Notes: a model not told the origin generated them from the sequence alone. A stretch of DNA of 64,000 bases from Helopsaltes ochotensis (GCA_013400155.1 VXBM01000867.1:289400-353399), one strand, 5' to 3'. Shown: positions 37,271 to 50,851, numbered from the stretch's first letter. A program made the numbers and translations.

Positions 37271-39563
37271 TTTCTATTTCTTTATTAGTTTTAGACCACA
37301 TGTATACACAGCATCGCGAGTTTCAAGTGAGGTTGAGACTGTAGAGTACTGAGTGGCCACAGACACCAGACTGTATGGATTAGTGTCAGGGATTTTTGCG
37401 AAATGTTTTGTTCCCGGTGTAAATGAGAGTTAGGGATATTAGATCAATCTGTGTGAGTCTTTCATAATAACTATTACTGCTTTGTTTAAATACTTACCTT
37501 AACTCTAGGCCTCCATTTGTCTTTCCTCTTTTTTTAGATACCTCCTGCAGCAATGTTATCTCTCACACTCTGATCACTAGAAAAAATTACAATAGCATTC
37601 TTAATCTCCAGGCATATATCTTAACTCTAAAGCCAAACACTAAAACCAGAATTCTACAGGCTTCTTCTTCCCAGTGATGCTCCTGAGCAGAGAACAAGCA
37701 ATTACCTAAAAACTCTAATTTTGGCTGCATACTAGAAGAAATCTAGAAATCTAGAAATCTGATTAAGAAAAGGTTCAGGAACCCTGGAGATTAAAGATCA
37801 TATGGTAGCCACTAAAAAGTCTTTGACTTTGTTGCTCCATACTGTGTTGCTCCTGTTTTGATTGTAAAATTGGTTTTGTATTTTCAAAATATATTAGCAA
37901 TATCATTATAAAATAACAATACTGAGGGGAAAATTACGGTTGTTGCAGCTGAGTGCAAAGAAAGTCTCAAGGTGTCAAGAATTTAAAAGTGTTTATTTCC
38001 CTTTATGGGACTTCTTTCAGATGCACAGATAAACTTTGGAGTGTTATTTAATTCTTTGTAAAGGAGATACAATCACATCTCTTTGACCATCGGAACGTAA
38101 ATTGGTGTCGACTTACCCCGTTCAGATCACATTCAAAGCCCTAACTACCCTGCTGTAAGAACTTTATTGTCGTTTGATCAGTATCTCACAACACATGGTC
38201 ACTGTATATACTGATTTTATCCTATGACTATTTCAATAAAAAGGAAACCTGTACAAACAGCTGATTTTACTGATACTATTAGTGCTACCTAGCTGTTTTA
38301 TTGGTCTTAGAAGCCAAATAACATGAAATATTATTATATAATTTGTGGGGTCCTTAGTCTATTTTATGATAAGAAATGTGTTAAATTCATTAGCAAATGA
38401 AATCCAGAGGTACACCAGTTATACCTAATATTACACAGTCACTCAGATGTAGAAAAAGCCAATTTAGTTACTAGAAAGTCAAAACTAAGAAAATAGTAAA
38501 ATCTTTGCTATGAAACTTTGGTGGTTAATTAGCAGAAAAATTCTGACTTCACCCTGCTGTTTCCAAATGGAAATGTTTTTTATCCTAAATTAATTTCTTG
38601 CCCATAATAAATAATACTTTAAATTTCCTGCTAATCTTACGTAGATAGCAATCTAGCCTTTCATTTGGCATTTGGAGGATAGGGACATCTCATATTTACA
38701 ATTAGTTTGGCATTTTAGAAAATATTAATCTTCATATAGCTTGCCAGCAGGATATAGAAAGAGGGTTTGGGGGACTTTTTGTAATCATTCTCATGCAGGA
38801 TTTGTGTTTCATTCTCCCCTTGATATCTTTGAGCTTAACAAAAAACAGAGTTTAGAAGATTTGTTTGGTATTTAACTTGATTATTTAAATAAGAGATAAG
38901 CAATTGCCATTACAGCAGCTAGGCAATAATTTCCTGGGGTCAGGGTCTCTCCTGTCCTGTGTACACCTCTATTGTTAATGGAGCTGAACATGCACACAGA
39001 CGTTTTTAGAAGGGAATGTTAAACACTCCCCATTTATTTTACAGTGTAAATACTTACAAGACAAAACACAGACTTTAGGAGTCAGTCTGAAGGCTTTAAA
39101 GAAAGAGCTCGAAGAACAAAGAGATTTAACAACCTAACCATTATTTTTCCCTCACAAGTTCTAACTTTAGAACCGCAAAAAGGACCTTAACTCTCACAAC
39201 CACACTTAGCTTTCACCTGACCGTTGCGAGGTGGGGTTCAGGAATCAAGTTTTTTCTCAGCATTTCTTCAGTGGACTAGCTGAACTCTCCCTAAAAAAAC
39301 CACAGTACATCTCACTACATGTAAAGGGAGCTTAGGTACAGATGCATATCAACCAAAAACTCTTATTCTAAATTCCCTAAATGGACAGTGACCAGAAAGG
39401 TTTCTTGTTCGGCTGGGTGAACATCTGTAACAGCATTAAGTGTTAAGAGTCAAACTTTGTGCTCAGGGACATTTGCGTGGTGCAGTGTGACCCCAAGAGC
39501 AGGAGTCTGTATCAGTCAGAACTATATCATCATACAGGACCTGGGCTTACAGTATGAAGCTCT
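37271..39563. other. AT-rich noncoding DNA, no gene seen
   Basis: No frame reaches 60 codons here apart from one crossing the CR1 copy that follows. A GAAATCTA octamer repeats 2.9 times at 37738-37760. Otherwise nothing is recognised. Confidence 0.45.
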
Positions 39564-39748
39564 GTCAGGTTTAGGTTAAATATTAGAAAAGGGTTCTTCC
39601 CCCAGAGGGTGGTTGGGCACCTGACAGAGTTCAAGAAGTTTTTGGACAATGCTCTCAAGCACATGGTGTGACTCTTGGGGCTGTTCTGTGCAGGACTGAG
39701 AATTGGACTTAATGATCCTTCCAAACAGGATAATCTATGATTCTATGG
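39564..39748 (+). mobile_element. CR1 LINE 3'-end fragment with internal deletion
   Basis: The segment runs from GGTTTAGGTTAAATATTAG through CCCAGAGGGTGG and GACAGAGTTCAAGAAG to CACATGGTGTGACTCTTGGG and ends ATCTATGATTCTATGG, the CR1 3' tail. The equivalent of the roughly 40 bases between AGGGTGG.. and CTGACAGAG in the copy at 58774 is missing. The junction reads GGGCACCTGACAG, consistent with deletion between short GGCAC repeats. It includes the C-terminus of ORF2 and the 3' UTR of a severely 5'-truncated copy. Confidence 0.9.
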
Positions 39749-42700
39749 CAAATTTTTTTTCACTTTAATACCCCTGTATGCCTCTAGTTGCCTTTCAGCT
39801 ACCTTTCAACATCATAGAAGTGTGTGTTCCCTCAGTTTTCTAGTCTGAATTGATGCCTGCAGCTGCCACTGAACTGAAAGTCGAAGTGCAGCAGGTGGTG
39901 GATACTGTTATCAAGCCAGAGTGCTGCTGATTCCCAGAGCTGAAAGGCTCCCCTCCCACACTATGGTCACCTCTTCAACCAAAACAATAAACCTGACTGA
40001 AGGATTTATTATTTGTGCCTGGGGCCTCACTTAATATAGTCTTCTCCCTGTATACCTCCCCCACTCCCAGGTTAGAAGCAGCTTAGTCTTTTTACTGTTG
40101 ACAGAGAAATTTTAAGAAGCTTTTGATTAGTTTTGAAGGCAACTTCTACATTTTGTAGCACCTGTATTTTCTAGAAGAGTGTGGGGTTTTTTACTTCAGG
40201 CAGAATAGGTTTGCAAGCTGCAGTAGCTGAGTACCTTAAAGATGCTTTGCAGACAGTTCTTCAAAGATCTGTGACTTCAGCAGAAGGATCTTTCCTGAGG
40301 CAGCCAACTTTACAATTGCTTTACAGGGAAAGAATATTGCCATCTTGACATTTATCAGTAGTAAAAAGTATGTCTCAGGGAGGAAAATATTGTGACAGAG
40401 TTCAATCTGCTCAGCATTCAAATGACAGAGATTTTAAAAGTGTTTACTGTTTATCAAGAGCAAAGGTTCTCCAGGCTTTAATAAGACTTGCATTGCTAAA
40501 TAACCAAGTGACTCTTGGAAATTTCACCCTAATGATTCTTGAGGATGGTCCTTGTGAGAAATTACTTCTGGAGACTGGAACACATGGCTCATCCAATACA
40601 GTTGCCTCTTCTTGCTCCTAACAACTCTCTTCAGCCACTGTGCAGAAGATGTCCGAGTCCTTGGCAGCCATGGCTGAAGGTCTTCCTGTGCATGGAGCTC
40701 AGTTTGGTCTCTTGGTTCTATTTTCTTTCTTTTAACAGTTCTACAGAAATCTGTGTAACTGACATGTGAACAAGTTATGCAGCTTGGAAGATGTGAAAAA
40801 GAAATGTAACAATTCTTGTTAATCAACCAGGATTTATTTACTATGATGGTATGACAAGACTGTGCTAGATAGAGTGATATTATCTTTAATAATGACCTAG
40901 AAGAAGTAATAATATGCTAATGAAACTTCAGGTTTCATTGTGAAAGATATTCTTCTGTAAATCCTGTGAGCTGAATAATTGCCTCCATAGTAAGCCAGGA
41001 CAGAAATATATAATAACCCATGTCTCAGGGTCTACACAAACATGCATAGCCCTGCACACACACACTTCTTCCTTTCTTAGAAATCCAAAACTTAAATTCC
41101 TAAAGTGAAAAGAATGTTATAATGAAAGAAATATTGAAAGGAGTACAAAACCCCAGCAATCTACTTTGAAAAGCCTGATATTCAAAAAACACAATATATC
41201 AAGACATAAAAACTTTGCAGAGGCTATGTTTCACTCTCAGAGAATGCATATTGTCAGCTATAAAATGTCATAGATCTCAAAGCAACACATAAAGTTTCTT
41301 ACCGTGAATACAGAGGTGTTCATCCTTTGTTATAGGACAACTTGTTAAGATGCATGAAGCTGTCACTCCAGCTAGAAGAGATATGCTTCATTTTGCCCAT
41401 AGGATATATATAAAGAGAACAGCAAACCCACTTTATTTGACAGTTAAAGTTGGTCTAGAAATAGTGAAAAGTCCTGTCTGTATCTGTGGATTCCTTATCT
41501 CAGTCTCTGGACTTTTGTGTGAAAACTGATATACAGCTTTTCCACAGATTCTTTTTTAGATATCCCAAGCTTTCCTCACAATATCTGAGCATTGCATTTA
41601 AAATTAGGAAGTTTTCTAAGCAAAGGATTTCAATGAATAGGATGAAAAACATATGGGTGCATTTTGCCTGGTATCTATAGCCCATTATCTGAAAGATCTT
41701 ATGTATTTGACATAATAGACAATGAACTTCCTTCTGCTTTCAGTTACACTCATATAAATCTGGAGCAACACCTTTGGAATCTGAGATGAGTTCTGCCTCA
41801 ATCTCTCTCTTTTTAGATGCTGGACCATGGCCAATCTTTCTACTTTGAATAACTGCCTCCAATGTTGGGATTGTATTCACAAGTGATCCTTAGAAGGCGC
41901 ATTAGAAAACACAGCTCTGAAGTTTGGGAATTGCTGGACAGCTAAAGTCCCTGTTATATTAGCCTAAAGTGTAGCCCATAACTTTAAGGAGATATACCTA
42001 ACTATGTGTCCTTTGCAAGCAGCCGAGGAGGAGTTGTGGCTGCACAGGCTCTGCAGTTTGCAGTCTGTCTGGAATGCGAGGCTGCTCCCACTTCTCAAAA
42101 AGAGGCCTCATCTCTCTGCTCTTCCCTTTTCATGTGTCTTGGTTTTAAACATACTTAAGTGAAATTAAGAAATGCATTGCAAGCATGTAGAGCTTTAGAC
42201 AACCTTGTTAGCCACTGCAGGTGGTTCCACATTTCATTTATTCATTCATTCTCTCTGCTGAGAGGCAAAAAGTCACACTTTTCACAAATCAGTTCAGTTC
42301 TTTTGAAACCATGCTGTTAACCAGGTTAATAAAATAACCCAGATTAAAATAAAACTGAAAAGAATAAAGTACTAGAAACAGAAGTTTTAGAGTAATAATT
42401 TTACTGTCAAATTATTTCGTAACAATAAACAGATTTCCGCAAATTCTTACAGAATCTTCCACTTTGCAACTAGTCCTTTGAGAAATATCTATGTCTAATA
42501 AGTCCACTGATATCTGCAGGTCAAAAATTATGCTGTAGGGAACTAAGTAGACAAAGATCTAACAAAATGTTTGAAGTTGTTCATGTCAGGATCAAAAACA
42601 TCCTTCTGGCCTTTCTTGTGCATGCGTGTGAAAGCATATGTACTAAGCTCCTCTCCATGATCATTTATTTTTGTGTGAAAAAAATCACACATCAGCATCA

Positions 42701-44219
42701 TTTTCTAGTCATGTGAATTTTGAGACTTCCCTTTTTATTGGGAATATTTCCCATCTTTACTTATACACCAAGTTTGAAATGTCTTTTCTTGTGTTTAAGG
42801 GACAAATGCACAGGAACTTTTTTAGGTGAAGTTTTGCTGATATGTCAGTAAAGGATTGAAAACATTGAAAAATATTACACTGTATTTCCCCACTACAAGC
42901 TGCTGTTGGAGTAATTTACTCAGTGTTAGTACAACATCACTCCACACCCCAAAAAGTGAAGGAAAAATCACATTTCTGGAGACAAGAGCTGCTAAATCAC
43001 TTCTGTACTAGCTCAGACAGACTTTTCCAATACAACCCTAAAAATAATATTAAAAATAAAAGGGGTCAAATTCTCCAGAAAGCTTTTTTTTTGCAAAGGC
43101 AACTGAAAGACATTTGAGTTTCTGTTTTGGGAAGCAAAGGAAAAAAAGTAAGGTAATAAAACTGAAAATGTCACATTTGAATTGATAATGATTAAAAAAA
43201 GGAGTAAAGGCCTTTGTAGCATCCAAGTCATGCTAAAACAAGATTTGGGAAGATCTGGAGTTGTGTGGGTGACAGGGGCTGCCTTGCACCACAGGACAGT
43301 GCTTCCATTGGAAACCAGCTGCCCACTGGCTGGTTGATCTCATCTGGAAGCATTTACCTGTAATTGGAAATCACTACAGCTTGAAGTAGTGCTTTTTAAA
43401 ACAAAAGTAACTTTCTTTGAAGCCATCAATGTCCTCAATCCTTCTAGGCTTGTCAGAATCACTGGGCCTAAAGTCTGACATGTATCCTAATTTATACAGA
43501 ATTGTGAAGGAATTGCAGAAAGAACAGAGATTTAGCTTCAAAATGTTGCCTTAAGTCCTAAACCACCTGTTGAGACTGAATCTCTCTGGAGTAAAATGAC
43601 TTAATTCTATCTACTTCATTATGTTCTGCATGAAGCCCAAAGGACTGTACATTTTAAATGTAAGAGTATACCTTTATTTTTCACCATACACACACCTGCC
43701 ATGGAAATCTGAGTTACTTCCACTTAAGAAGGCAATGGTTCCCAAAATACGGTCAAATAACAGTAACTTGCAATTCCTAATGAGCAGACTAGTGACTGAA
43801 GGGAACTGGGAAGTGCTGCATGGAATACTCTGGGACCAAGGTTATGGTTATAGCAGAAGGGAAGTTTCCCAACGCCTTGCGGTCGAGAAACATGGTAAAG
43901 ATTTGGCTTTGTCTCACCAAAATATCTAAACCTTGAGGAAAGGCTTGCTGCAAAGTTGTCCTCTCATTGACAGAATTAAATGGCCCGTGTGCCAAAGCTT
44001 TGGTGTCTCTAGTGCTTGTGATGAAGAAAAAACCCAGACTAGTCTATTTAAAACATTGTTGAGAGGCAATTTAATAAAGAAACCCTGAGTGGGGCAGTCC
44101 ATGAACTGCTCGGTATTGGAAGACTTTTTTTTAATATAAAAACCAGAACTGAAGGGCAGATGTGTGTGTGCCTTGGCAGCAGTATTAAAATCTTCCAGCG
44201 AGTTTAGGGAGGTTTTCAA
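39749..44219. other. AT-rich noncoding DNA
   Basis: No gene is supported. Frames reach about 102 codons (43621-43929 plus) without domains. GC-richer patches are at about 42015-42125 and 43245-43345. The latter has CCCACTGGCTGGTTGATCTC and ACCTGTAATTGG words reminiscent of a conserved element, but that is only an impression. Confidence 0.45.
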
Positions 44220-44530
44220 TTTCGATGTGGGCATGCTTTTCCTTGGGTCTTCCTAATGCTCCCCAGGTGAGGCCATCCCTGCTGCCCACCTGGGAAACCA
44301 GCAGTGGGGTCACTGTTCTCCCATGCTCAGGGCTGCAGCACAGATGGGGACTGCTGGATGCTAAAAGGGTGCATTACCTGCCCGAGTCACGGTGCAGCCC
44401 CAATTACTGCGGGGCGCTGGGTTCATTGTCAATTAGAGTGGAGCAGTGGTGAGCAGCAGCTGTGACAGATGGCCAGGCTCCAGCCAACTTGTGGGCAATG
44501 GGATCAGAGCCAACTCAAAGCTTTTCTTTC
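44220..44530. promoter_or_regulatory. GC-richer block, possible conserved noncoding element
   Basis: The block stands out against the AT-rich flanks and ends where a long A-rich tract begins. It has homeodomain-type CAATTACTG and GTCAATTAGAG words (about 44400-44440) and a compact CAGCAGCTGTGACAGATGG cluster at about 44454-44472, combining an E-box, a TGACAG MEIS/TGIF-type site and a CAGATGG E-box. A 75-codon plus frame crosses it without a domain. The alternative is a retroposed sequence with the A tract as its tail. Confidence 0.3.
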
Positions 44531-44533
44531 CTT

Positions 44534-44621
44534 TAAAAAAAAAAAAAAAAAGAAAAAAGAAAAAAAAAAAAAAGAGAGAGAGGGAGAAAGAGAGAGAGAG
44601 AGAAGAAAAAAGGAAAAAGAC
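44534..44621 (+). repeat. A-rich / GA-rich low-complexity tract
   Basis: A runs of 17, then AAAAAAG and a further A run, pass into (GA)n with GGGA variants. Two lysine/glutamate-rich frames over it are artefacts of the repeat. Confidence 0.9.
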
Positions 44622-47600
44622 TCTAAAACCCCAACACAGTTGACAGTTAGTTGCAACGTATAAGGGGGAAGTATCATATCTACAAAGGCAGTATTTATCT
44701 GTTCTCTATTAACCCTTACTTTCAGCTTTTGAAGTCAAGATGTTGTTTATTTATTACTTCAAGCCGGTTTTAGCAGGAAGACAGTTTACTTTAAACCTTT
44801 GTTCTGAGGGGAACTTACAAGAGGCTTTGCACATAACAACCAGTTTAACCCAGCTGTTAGATTCTTAATTGGAGAATTTTTTCTTCCAGAATGGGAGAAA
44901 CCAGCTCTGTTTCTGAATACAGCACATTAAGATAAACCTAATACTGAACCTCTTGTCTCTGATGAAATCCAGTTCTCTTAACTAGCTAGTAAAACTACCT
45001 AGTTCTGTTCTGTTAACTAGGTGATATTTGCCCTGTGTTAAAAACTGGAATCACAGTACCCTTCCTAATGGAATCTGGGCAAAAGTCAAAGTTCTCCCCA
45101 AAGGGCTTACTGCTTCATTTCCAGGTGATTTGGAGTGTTGATGTTGTCTTCACTCCTCTCTAGGTTCAACCACAGCCAGTATAATATCTTCTTGCAGACA
45201 CCAAGGAAATGCCTCAAGCTCTATCTCAGTAACCAGTATGGAGCAATCAACAGAAATGCAGCCAACATGGGCCACATCTTGACAGCATTCTGCCCCAAAT
45301 GACACTTACTGCACAATTCAGGCTGTGACCTCAAAGTGCAACACTTATAATCTGGTCAGATGTGTGCTTGAGGTTTGCTCACACCGTGTGTGCTGCAGCA
45401 ATAGCAAAAATGTAGCTTTCTGAGGTGAGAGGGAATACACAAACAGGAATAGTGATGTCCCATCAGAGGAAGTGGCCTCCTATTTTGTCAGCAGCCAATT
45501 TGAAAACACGAGTGCAGGATAGTTTAGAAATTCAGTGAAGACTGTTTGAAGTTGGATAAAAATTGTTGTTAGGTAGTAGGTGTAAATCAAAGAACACATT
45601 TAGTTTCTTTGTCAACTAAATTGCTGATTCTTTGGGCAAAGCAAGAGGAAAGCAAAAAATAGGGTGGATTGCTTTCATGCTAGCTTTAAACTGGGTCCTC
45701 TGTAAGAGCTAGGACAAATGGATTTTCCCCTTAGGATACAAGCGGCCAACCTGAGATTTCCATCCAATAGACAACGCATTTTCAACTATTCAGAAGAAAG
45801 GAAATCTCTTGTCATAGAAGAGAAAAGTTGAGGTAGGCTAAACATGAACAGAGCTAACAGGATCTGGGCACACAAAATTAGACCAATATGTCACAAATGA
45901 AAGACTACAAAACAGGCTTTCACCAAATACTGAAAAAGAGAAGGAAAGAATTAAGCAGAGAAAACCCCAGTAGCATTACTAATTACTATATATTTTGTTA
46001 CTTATATTATAAGGGTGTCTTGAGGCCCCTATCTAGAGTTAAAATTTAAGCTTCAGTTATGAGCTGCTGTGTGTCTTGTCAGTTTATGCCCCGAAGGCAC
46101 TGAGAGAACAGAAAAAAAATTAATCTCTGGTTGTTAATAGTGTTGGCAATTGAGTGCAGTCTTAGGACAATAAAAAAGGAATTTTCTATAAAATTTGTTT
46201 GCTTTTGTTACTATTAATTCAAGCTTTGTGATAATTTTTTGCTAATAATAAAATAATTTCCTCAAGCTGAAATCAACTGTGGAAAAGGGGCTTAATGATC
46301 TCTTACTGCTTAGTATTCATTCTGCAAGGGTCTGATTGACTTACTCAATGTTCTCCTTATTCATTAAATAAATAAATTAAGTAAAAACAGGTTGTTATCC
46401 TATTATATTATAGCTTTTATTGTTTGTCTGTGGGGAAAGAAAAAATTTTTCCTTTGTTTAACCTTTGGTGCAGAGGTTGGTTTGGTTTTGGTTTTTTTGT
46501 GGTTTTTTTTTTTGAGAATGCCAGAACAACCTTTCTTCACAAGTATGCTTAGAATTCAGCTCAGTCTGTCAAAACCATAATTACAGCTGGCAACTTCTCA
46601 GCAATCTGAAATCAGTGGTGTATGCAAAGTAGATGATCCCTTATAGCTTTATTTTTTGTTTTTCTGTGGACTATTCTATTCACAGTGCACACTGTGAACA
46701 GTCACTGTACCCTTTCTCAGAAAATACTTGTATTCCAGGTAGGCAGAAAAAATAGAGATGAGGGGTTGAGAGAGCACCTGCTGTTTGGGTTTTTCAGGCA
46801 AAGACTTGGTACACAAAGAGAATAAAGGAAACGTCTGTGGTAACACAAGCAACATGAGCAAAACAGGAAAAGAAATGCAGTTCTTCCAGGTCCCTTGCAG
46901 GCATCCTAATCATATAATCACCTCTCATATTTTGAAGGACAAGCAGGTTAAATAGTGAGTGAACAATGCAAGACCTTTAAAGAGAAGTGAGTATTTGCAT
47001 TTACTTGCATGGACTGTGGCTCGTATCTCATCAAGAGATGTATAAAATGGTTTTAAGAAAAATAACTTACTGATAAAAATAAATTGTTCTAAAATGTAAA
47101 CTGACAGGGTGGCTTTGGTTGCAGTTTCCTATATCAGATAAACACTGCATCAGGAACCCCTTCCTTACCTACAAATAATAACCATGCTCTTCATTTCATT
47201 GAAATACTGAAAGACAAATAAATTATTTTGAAAAGTATGGTTAAAAATGCTAACACATCGTTTAATAATTATCATTCATTCTACTTTGTAACCAAACTTT
47301 TGAAAATGTGCTTTGCAATAATTTTAGATGTATCAAGGAAGTTCTCCATTGATTAATTATATCACATCTGCAGTTTTAGGCAGAAGTTGAAATCTTTACA
47401 AAGATAAAAGTCAGATTTAAAATGAAAAGATACTTTCAACATTAAACAGGTGAGTAACTTTACACATGAGAACCATTCCATTTGGCACTATTCATGTGTA
47501 AAATCACATATCATTACGCTGGAGCTTAATCCTGCTAATCCTTATTTTGGGCTGGGTCACACTGCTAATTTTTAAGACTCTTCATCCATTTCAACAGATA

Positions 47601-48901
47601 TTTCTGGTTATGATGAAAAATAGCTCATTTATTTAAAAATATTTCAAGAAAGCCTCTGAGAAGCAGTCCCTCTCTATGACAATAAATAGCTAGATACATA
47701 ATAGATAATTTAGTAGTTAATTGATGCAGACAACATACAAATGAATAACCACACTGCAGCAATGAAAAAAAAGAAGGCGGCAAGCCTGCTTTTTTATAGA
47801 AGGGCACTTTGTGGCTCTTTATTAACTTGCAGCCTCTGCAATATCTTGTATACTGTTGACATTCCTCAGCTTGGGCTAACAGTAACATGATTACAGAACT
47901 CCCATACACCCTTCACTAGCTCAGTCAACTCTATTCATGTGTTACACACCTGTGCATATTTGCAGTCCATTTAACAGTGGTGTGGGAAATATTAGCTTTC
48001 AAGGTGGACTCAGTAAAGATGTCTCCCCTTGCCCTTTTTGTACTTCACAAGCACTAAAGAAATAGTTGGGGAGTCATAGGCCCTTCATCATATTCGGTGC
48101 TATCATGGTATTGTATCAATTTCACTGCTCCAAATAGGTAGGGATGGAAGTACATCAACAGCAACCACCCCCTCAGCCCCCCAACCCCATCAGGCAGTAT
48201 TTGGATCTTCTGCCAGATGGCCTAATGAGAGAAAATTTCTTCCTCTTGTATCTGAGATTATCATGTCTATTAAAAGGTTACCACCCTGAATGCTCAAATC
48301 TCATAGGAGCATCCTAGTACCGTAGGGAGACAAAACTTTCAGTGCCTGTACATTTCAAAATTGTTTCAAAAACCATGGGGAGTTGTTTAAGGAAGTTATG
48401 AGATTATTAATGACATCAATTAATAATTTATGTTAACTTTTTTACATTCAACTCAAATATCTGTATTTGGTTACGGCAGATGAAATGCAGTGTATTTATC
48501 TATTAGTACTAAAGCCCTCCTCTCCACAGAGAACTCAGTGGCTAGAGGGGATGTCACTCTCCACAATCTATTGCAATCTGCACTTAAATGCAAAACACTT
48601 TATTTCCTTAATGTCTGGATGTCCTGCTGTAAAAATATGGTGGACCTGGATGTGTTTGTGTATAGTCACACATGGGAGATATTTTGACAGTTAACTGTCT
48701 GTTTTACTGACACAATGGGTAAATTCAGCAAAATTTAACCCCAGACTTGAATTAAGGTTGAGGTTCACCTGAAGTCTGTCAATCGACTGCTGGAGTTCTA
48801 GCCTCTTATGTCATTAGTTATTTGTTTGATTTGAATGAGTGCCATCACAATTCCAATTTATCCAGAAATTTATCCCAGATAAAGCCAAAAAAAGTTCTCT
48901 T

Positions 48902-48903
<2 letters not shown>
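44622..48903. other. AT-rich noncoding DNA, no gene seen
   Basis: No supported gene. A T/G-rich run is at about 46478-46514. The segment 45160-45400 is somewhat less AT-rich but has no open frame of note and no recognised repeat. Confidence 0.45.

Positions 48904-48939
<36 letters not shown>
48904..48939. repeat. 36-nt poly-T homopolymer
   Basis: An uninterrupted run of 36 T. It could be the poly-A tail of a minus-strand retroposon, but no retroposon body or target-site duplication is evident. Length may be unreliable in the assembly. Confidence 0.95.
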
Positions 48940-48941
<2 letters not shown>

Positions 48942-50460
48942 CAGTGTAGATAACAATTTTTCTCAAAGACAAGCTACTTTCTATTGGCCAGTAGAATGGT
49001 CATAATTATTCAGAACTGAAAGAAAGTTAATTACCAGGTAAGATATCTACTTAAATCTTTTACATAAAATACCTACATGTATTGCAGATGCTGTTACAGT
49101 GTCAGTGCCAGAGGGAACAAAATTTTAACTCAAGCTTTAGGTCAGCTGGTAAGTTTAAAACTACTTTGAACAGAAAAACAATAAACAATTGGTAGCATCC
49201 TCTCTCAAGTGTTTGGTGAATTCTCCTTTCTCATGTTAATTCTCAGGTGGCTCAAGGACACATGCTACAGCTACTGAAGAGATGCAAAAGCCCTAATTCG
49301 TGTTTCAAAGGCTTGCCCTCATCTGTTTCCCGATTTACCTTAGTGTTTAAAGCCTTTTTTTATATCTTACTTCACCATTAGGGGACGCTGTGAGTGGATT
49401 CATTATTGAATGAACAGAAGTGGAGAATTAAAGGTTTAAATCCTTCATGACAAGCATGGAGAAAAGCCGCAAGGTAACAGCTCCTGAGTAGTGAATGGAC
49501 TCCCCCTTTTCTTCCACTCACATAAAGCAGTGAAATTCATAAAGAATTTTAAAACAAGGTCATTATAATTTTAATACGAGTGGAAAAGAAAATAGATTAT
49601 AGACATTAATTCATCACAAGTTGGTGTTTCATTAAATGTACAAATAAATCTTTTAGTATTGCCATTTCACTGAATCATACCATAAAGTCACCAAAAACAT
49701 TGTTAGATTATTGCAGTGGGGGCAGTTTTAAATGACAGCTCTGAGGAATAAAAAAATGAGAAGAACTGATAAAAAATTAATTATTTGCAAAAAATCCTCC
49801 CAAGAGCAGCCTGCCTTCATTTTGCCTTGAATTGGTAAAATAGTTACAAAACTCAAAACAAAATAGTACAGAAATGGTCTATTATTTCTTCTGAGATCAC
49901 GACTGAAATGCAACCACACCTGTGAGTTTTAGAGAACAGAGGTTCTACAGTTACTCAAGGGAGAATCATGTTTCAACCCTTCTATGTCTTGACCACTTAT
50001 TTCTGACAGTGAGATGATTAAAATGAACTCAAAAAAACAATTTCAAAATTATTTTTTCCACTGCAAATTTGTAACATTACCATAACGATGCTGAAAACTT
50101 AAGAGCTTAAAAAATTAACTATTCAGTTGTGCCTAGTTAAATTTAAAAGGTGTTAATAAGAAAAAAAATTAAAGACTCTTTTACATAAAGAATCTGTGTG
50201 CCAGTTCTGAACAGATGTGAGGTCACAGGGTATATTATTTTGAACTATCTATAAGTAAGATATTGTTTTAACTCAGTCACTGGAAAGATTTTGAAATATT
50301 TGTGTTGCTATAAACTTATGAACAAACAGAAATGGTGTAATGTAGTTGAAGAATTTTCAGATTAGTTTAACAACCTTTATGTGTGTGAGACTAAGACATC
50401 CCTCAGGTACTTTCCTTCACAGTCACTGGTGTAATTTAAGTACATCCCTAAGAAATGGAT
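48940..50460. other. AT-rich noncoding DNA, no gene seen
   Basis: Very AT-rich. Frames of at most 63 codons. Nothing recognised. Confidence 0.45.
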
Positions 50461-50546
50461 GAATTGCTAGTCCTACTAGTTGATGAATTGCTAGTCATAC
50501 TAGTTGGGAATTAACTAGTTGGGAATTGCTAGTCATACTAGTTGGG
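50461..50546 (+). repeat. Minisatellite, about 24-bp unit
   Basis: The unit GAATTGCTAGTCMTACTAGT plus TGRK is present in two full copies (50461, 50485), then a shortened copy that has lost the middle (AATTAACTAGTTGGG), then another near-full copy to 50546. Each unit also contains the inverted pair CTAGT/ACTAG. The array lies about 300 bp from the CR1 3' end. Confidence 0.85.
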
Positions 50547-50851
50547 TCAATCACTTTTCACATTTTTAAATGAAATTCAAATATACCTCAAACAGAATTT
50601 TAGAACAATTTTACTGTGTTCTAAAACATATATCTAATTGCTGTAATGAAAGAAGTACCTTAGAATTATATCTAAGAAATACAAATAAATTATACAGTCA
50701 TGTATAGGTAGGTATCCCACTACTTTAAGCGTCTTTAAAACCTGGTGGGCTTGACAGTTTAAACGACACATCTGATTTCAACAAAGATATCCTTGTACAA
50801 GTAATTGATTCAGTAATTGCAATAAGAAAACTTGGAAACTTAAGGCAGGAT
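50547..50851. other. AT-rich noncoding spacer
   Basis: Nothing recognised between the minisatellite and the CR1 copy. Confidence 0.4.

Noticed and set aside
44446..44663. Lys/Glu/Arg-rich frames
   Set aside because: Translation of the A-rich and GA-rich tract, not a protein.
45570..45588. AGGTAGTAGGTGTAAATC, similar to the let-7 5' end
   Set aside because: The match stops after the first 10 or so bases and I see no complementary arm that would form a pre-miRNA hairpin.
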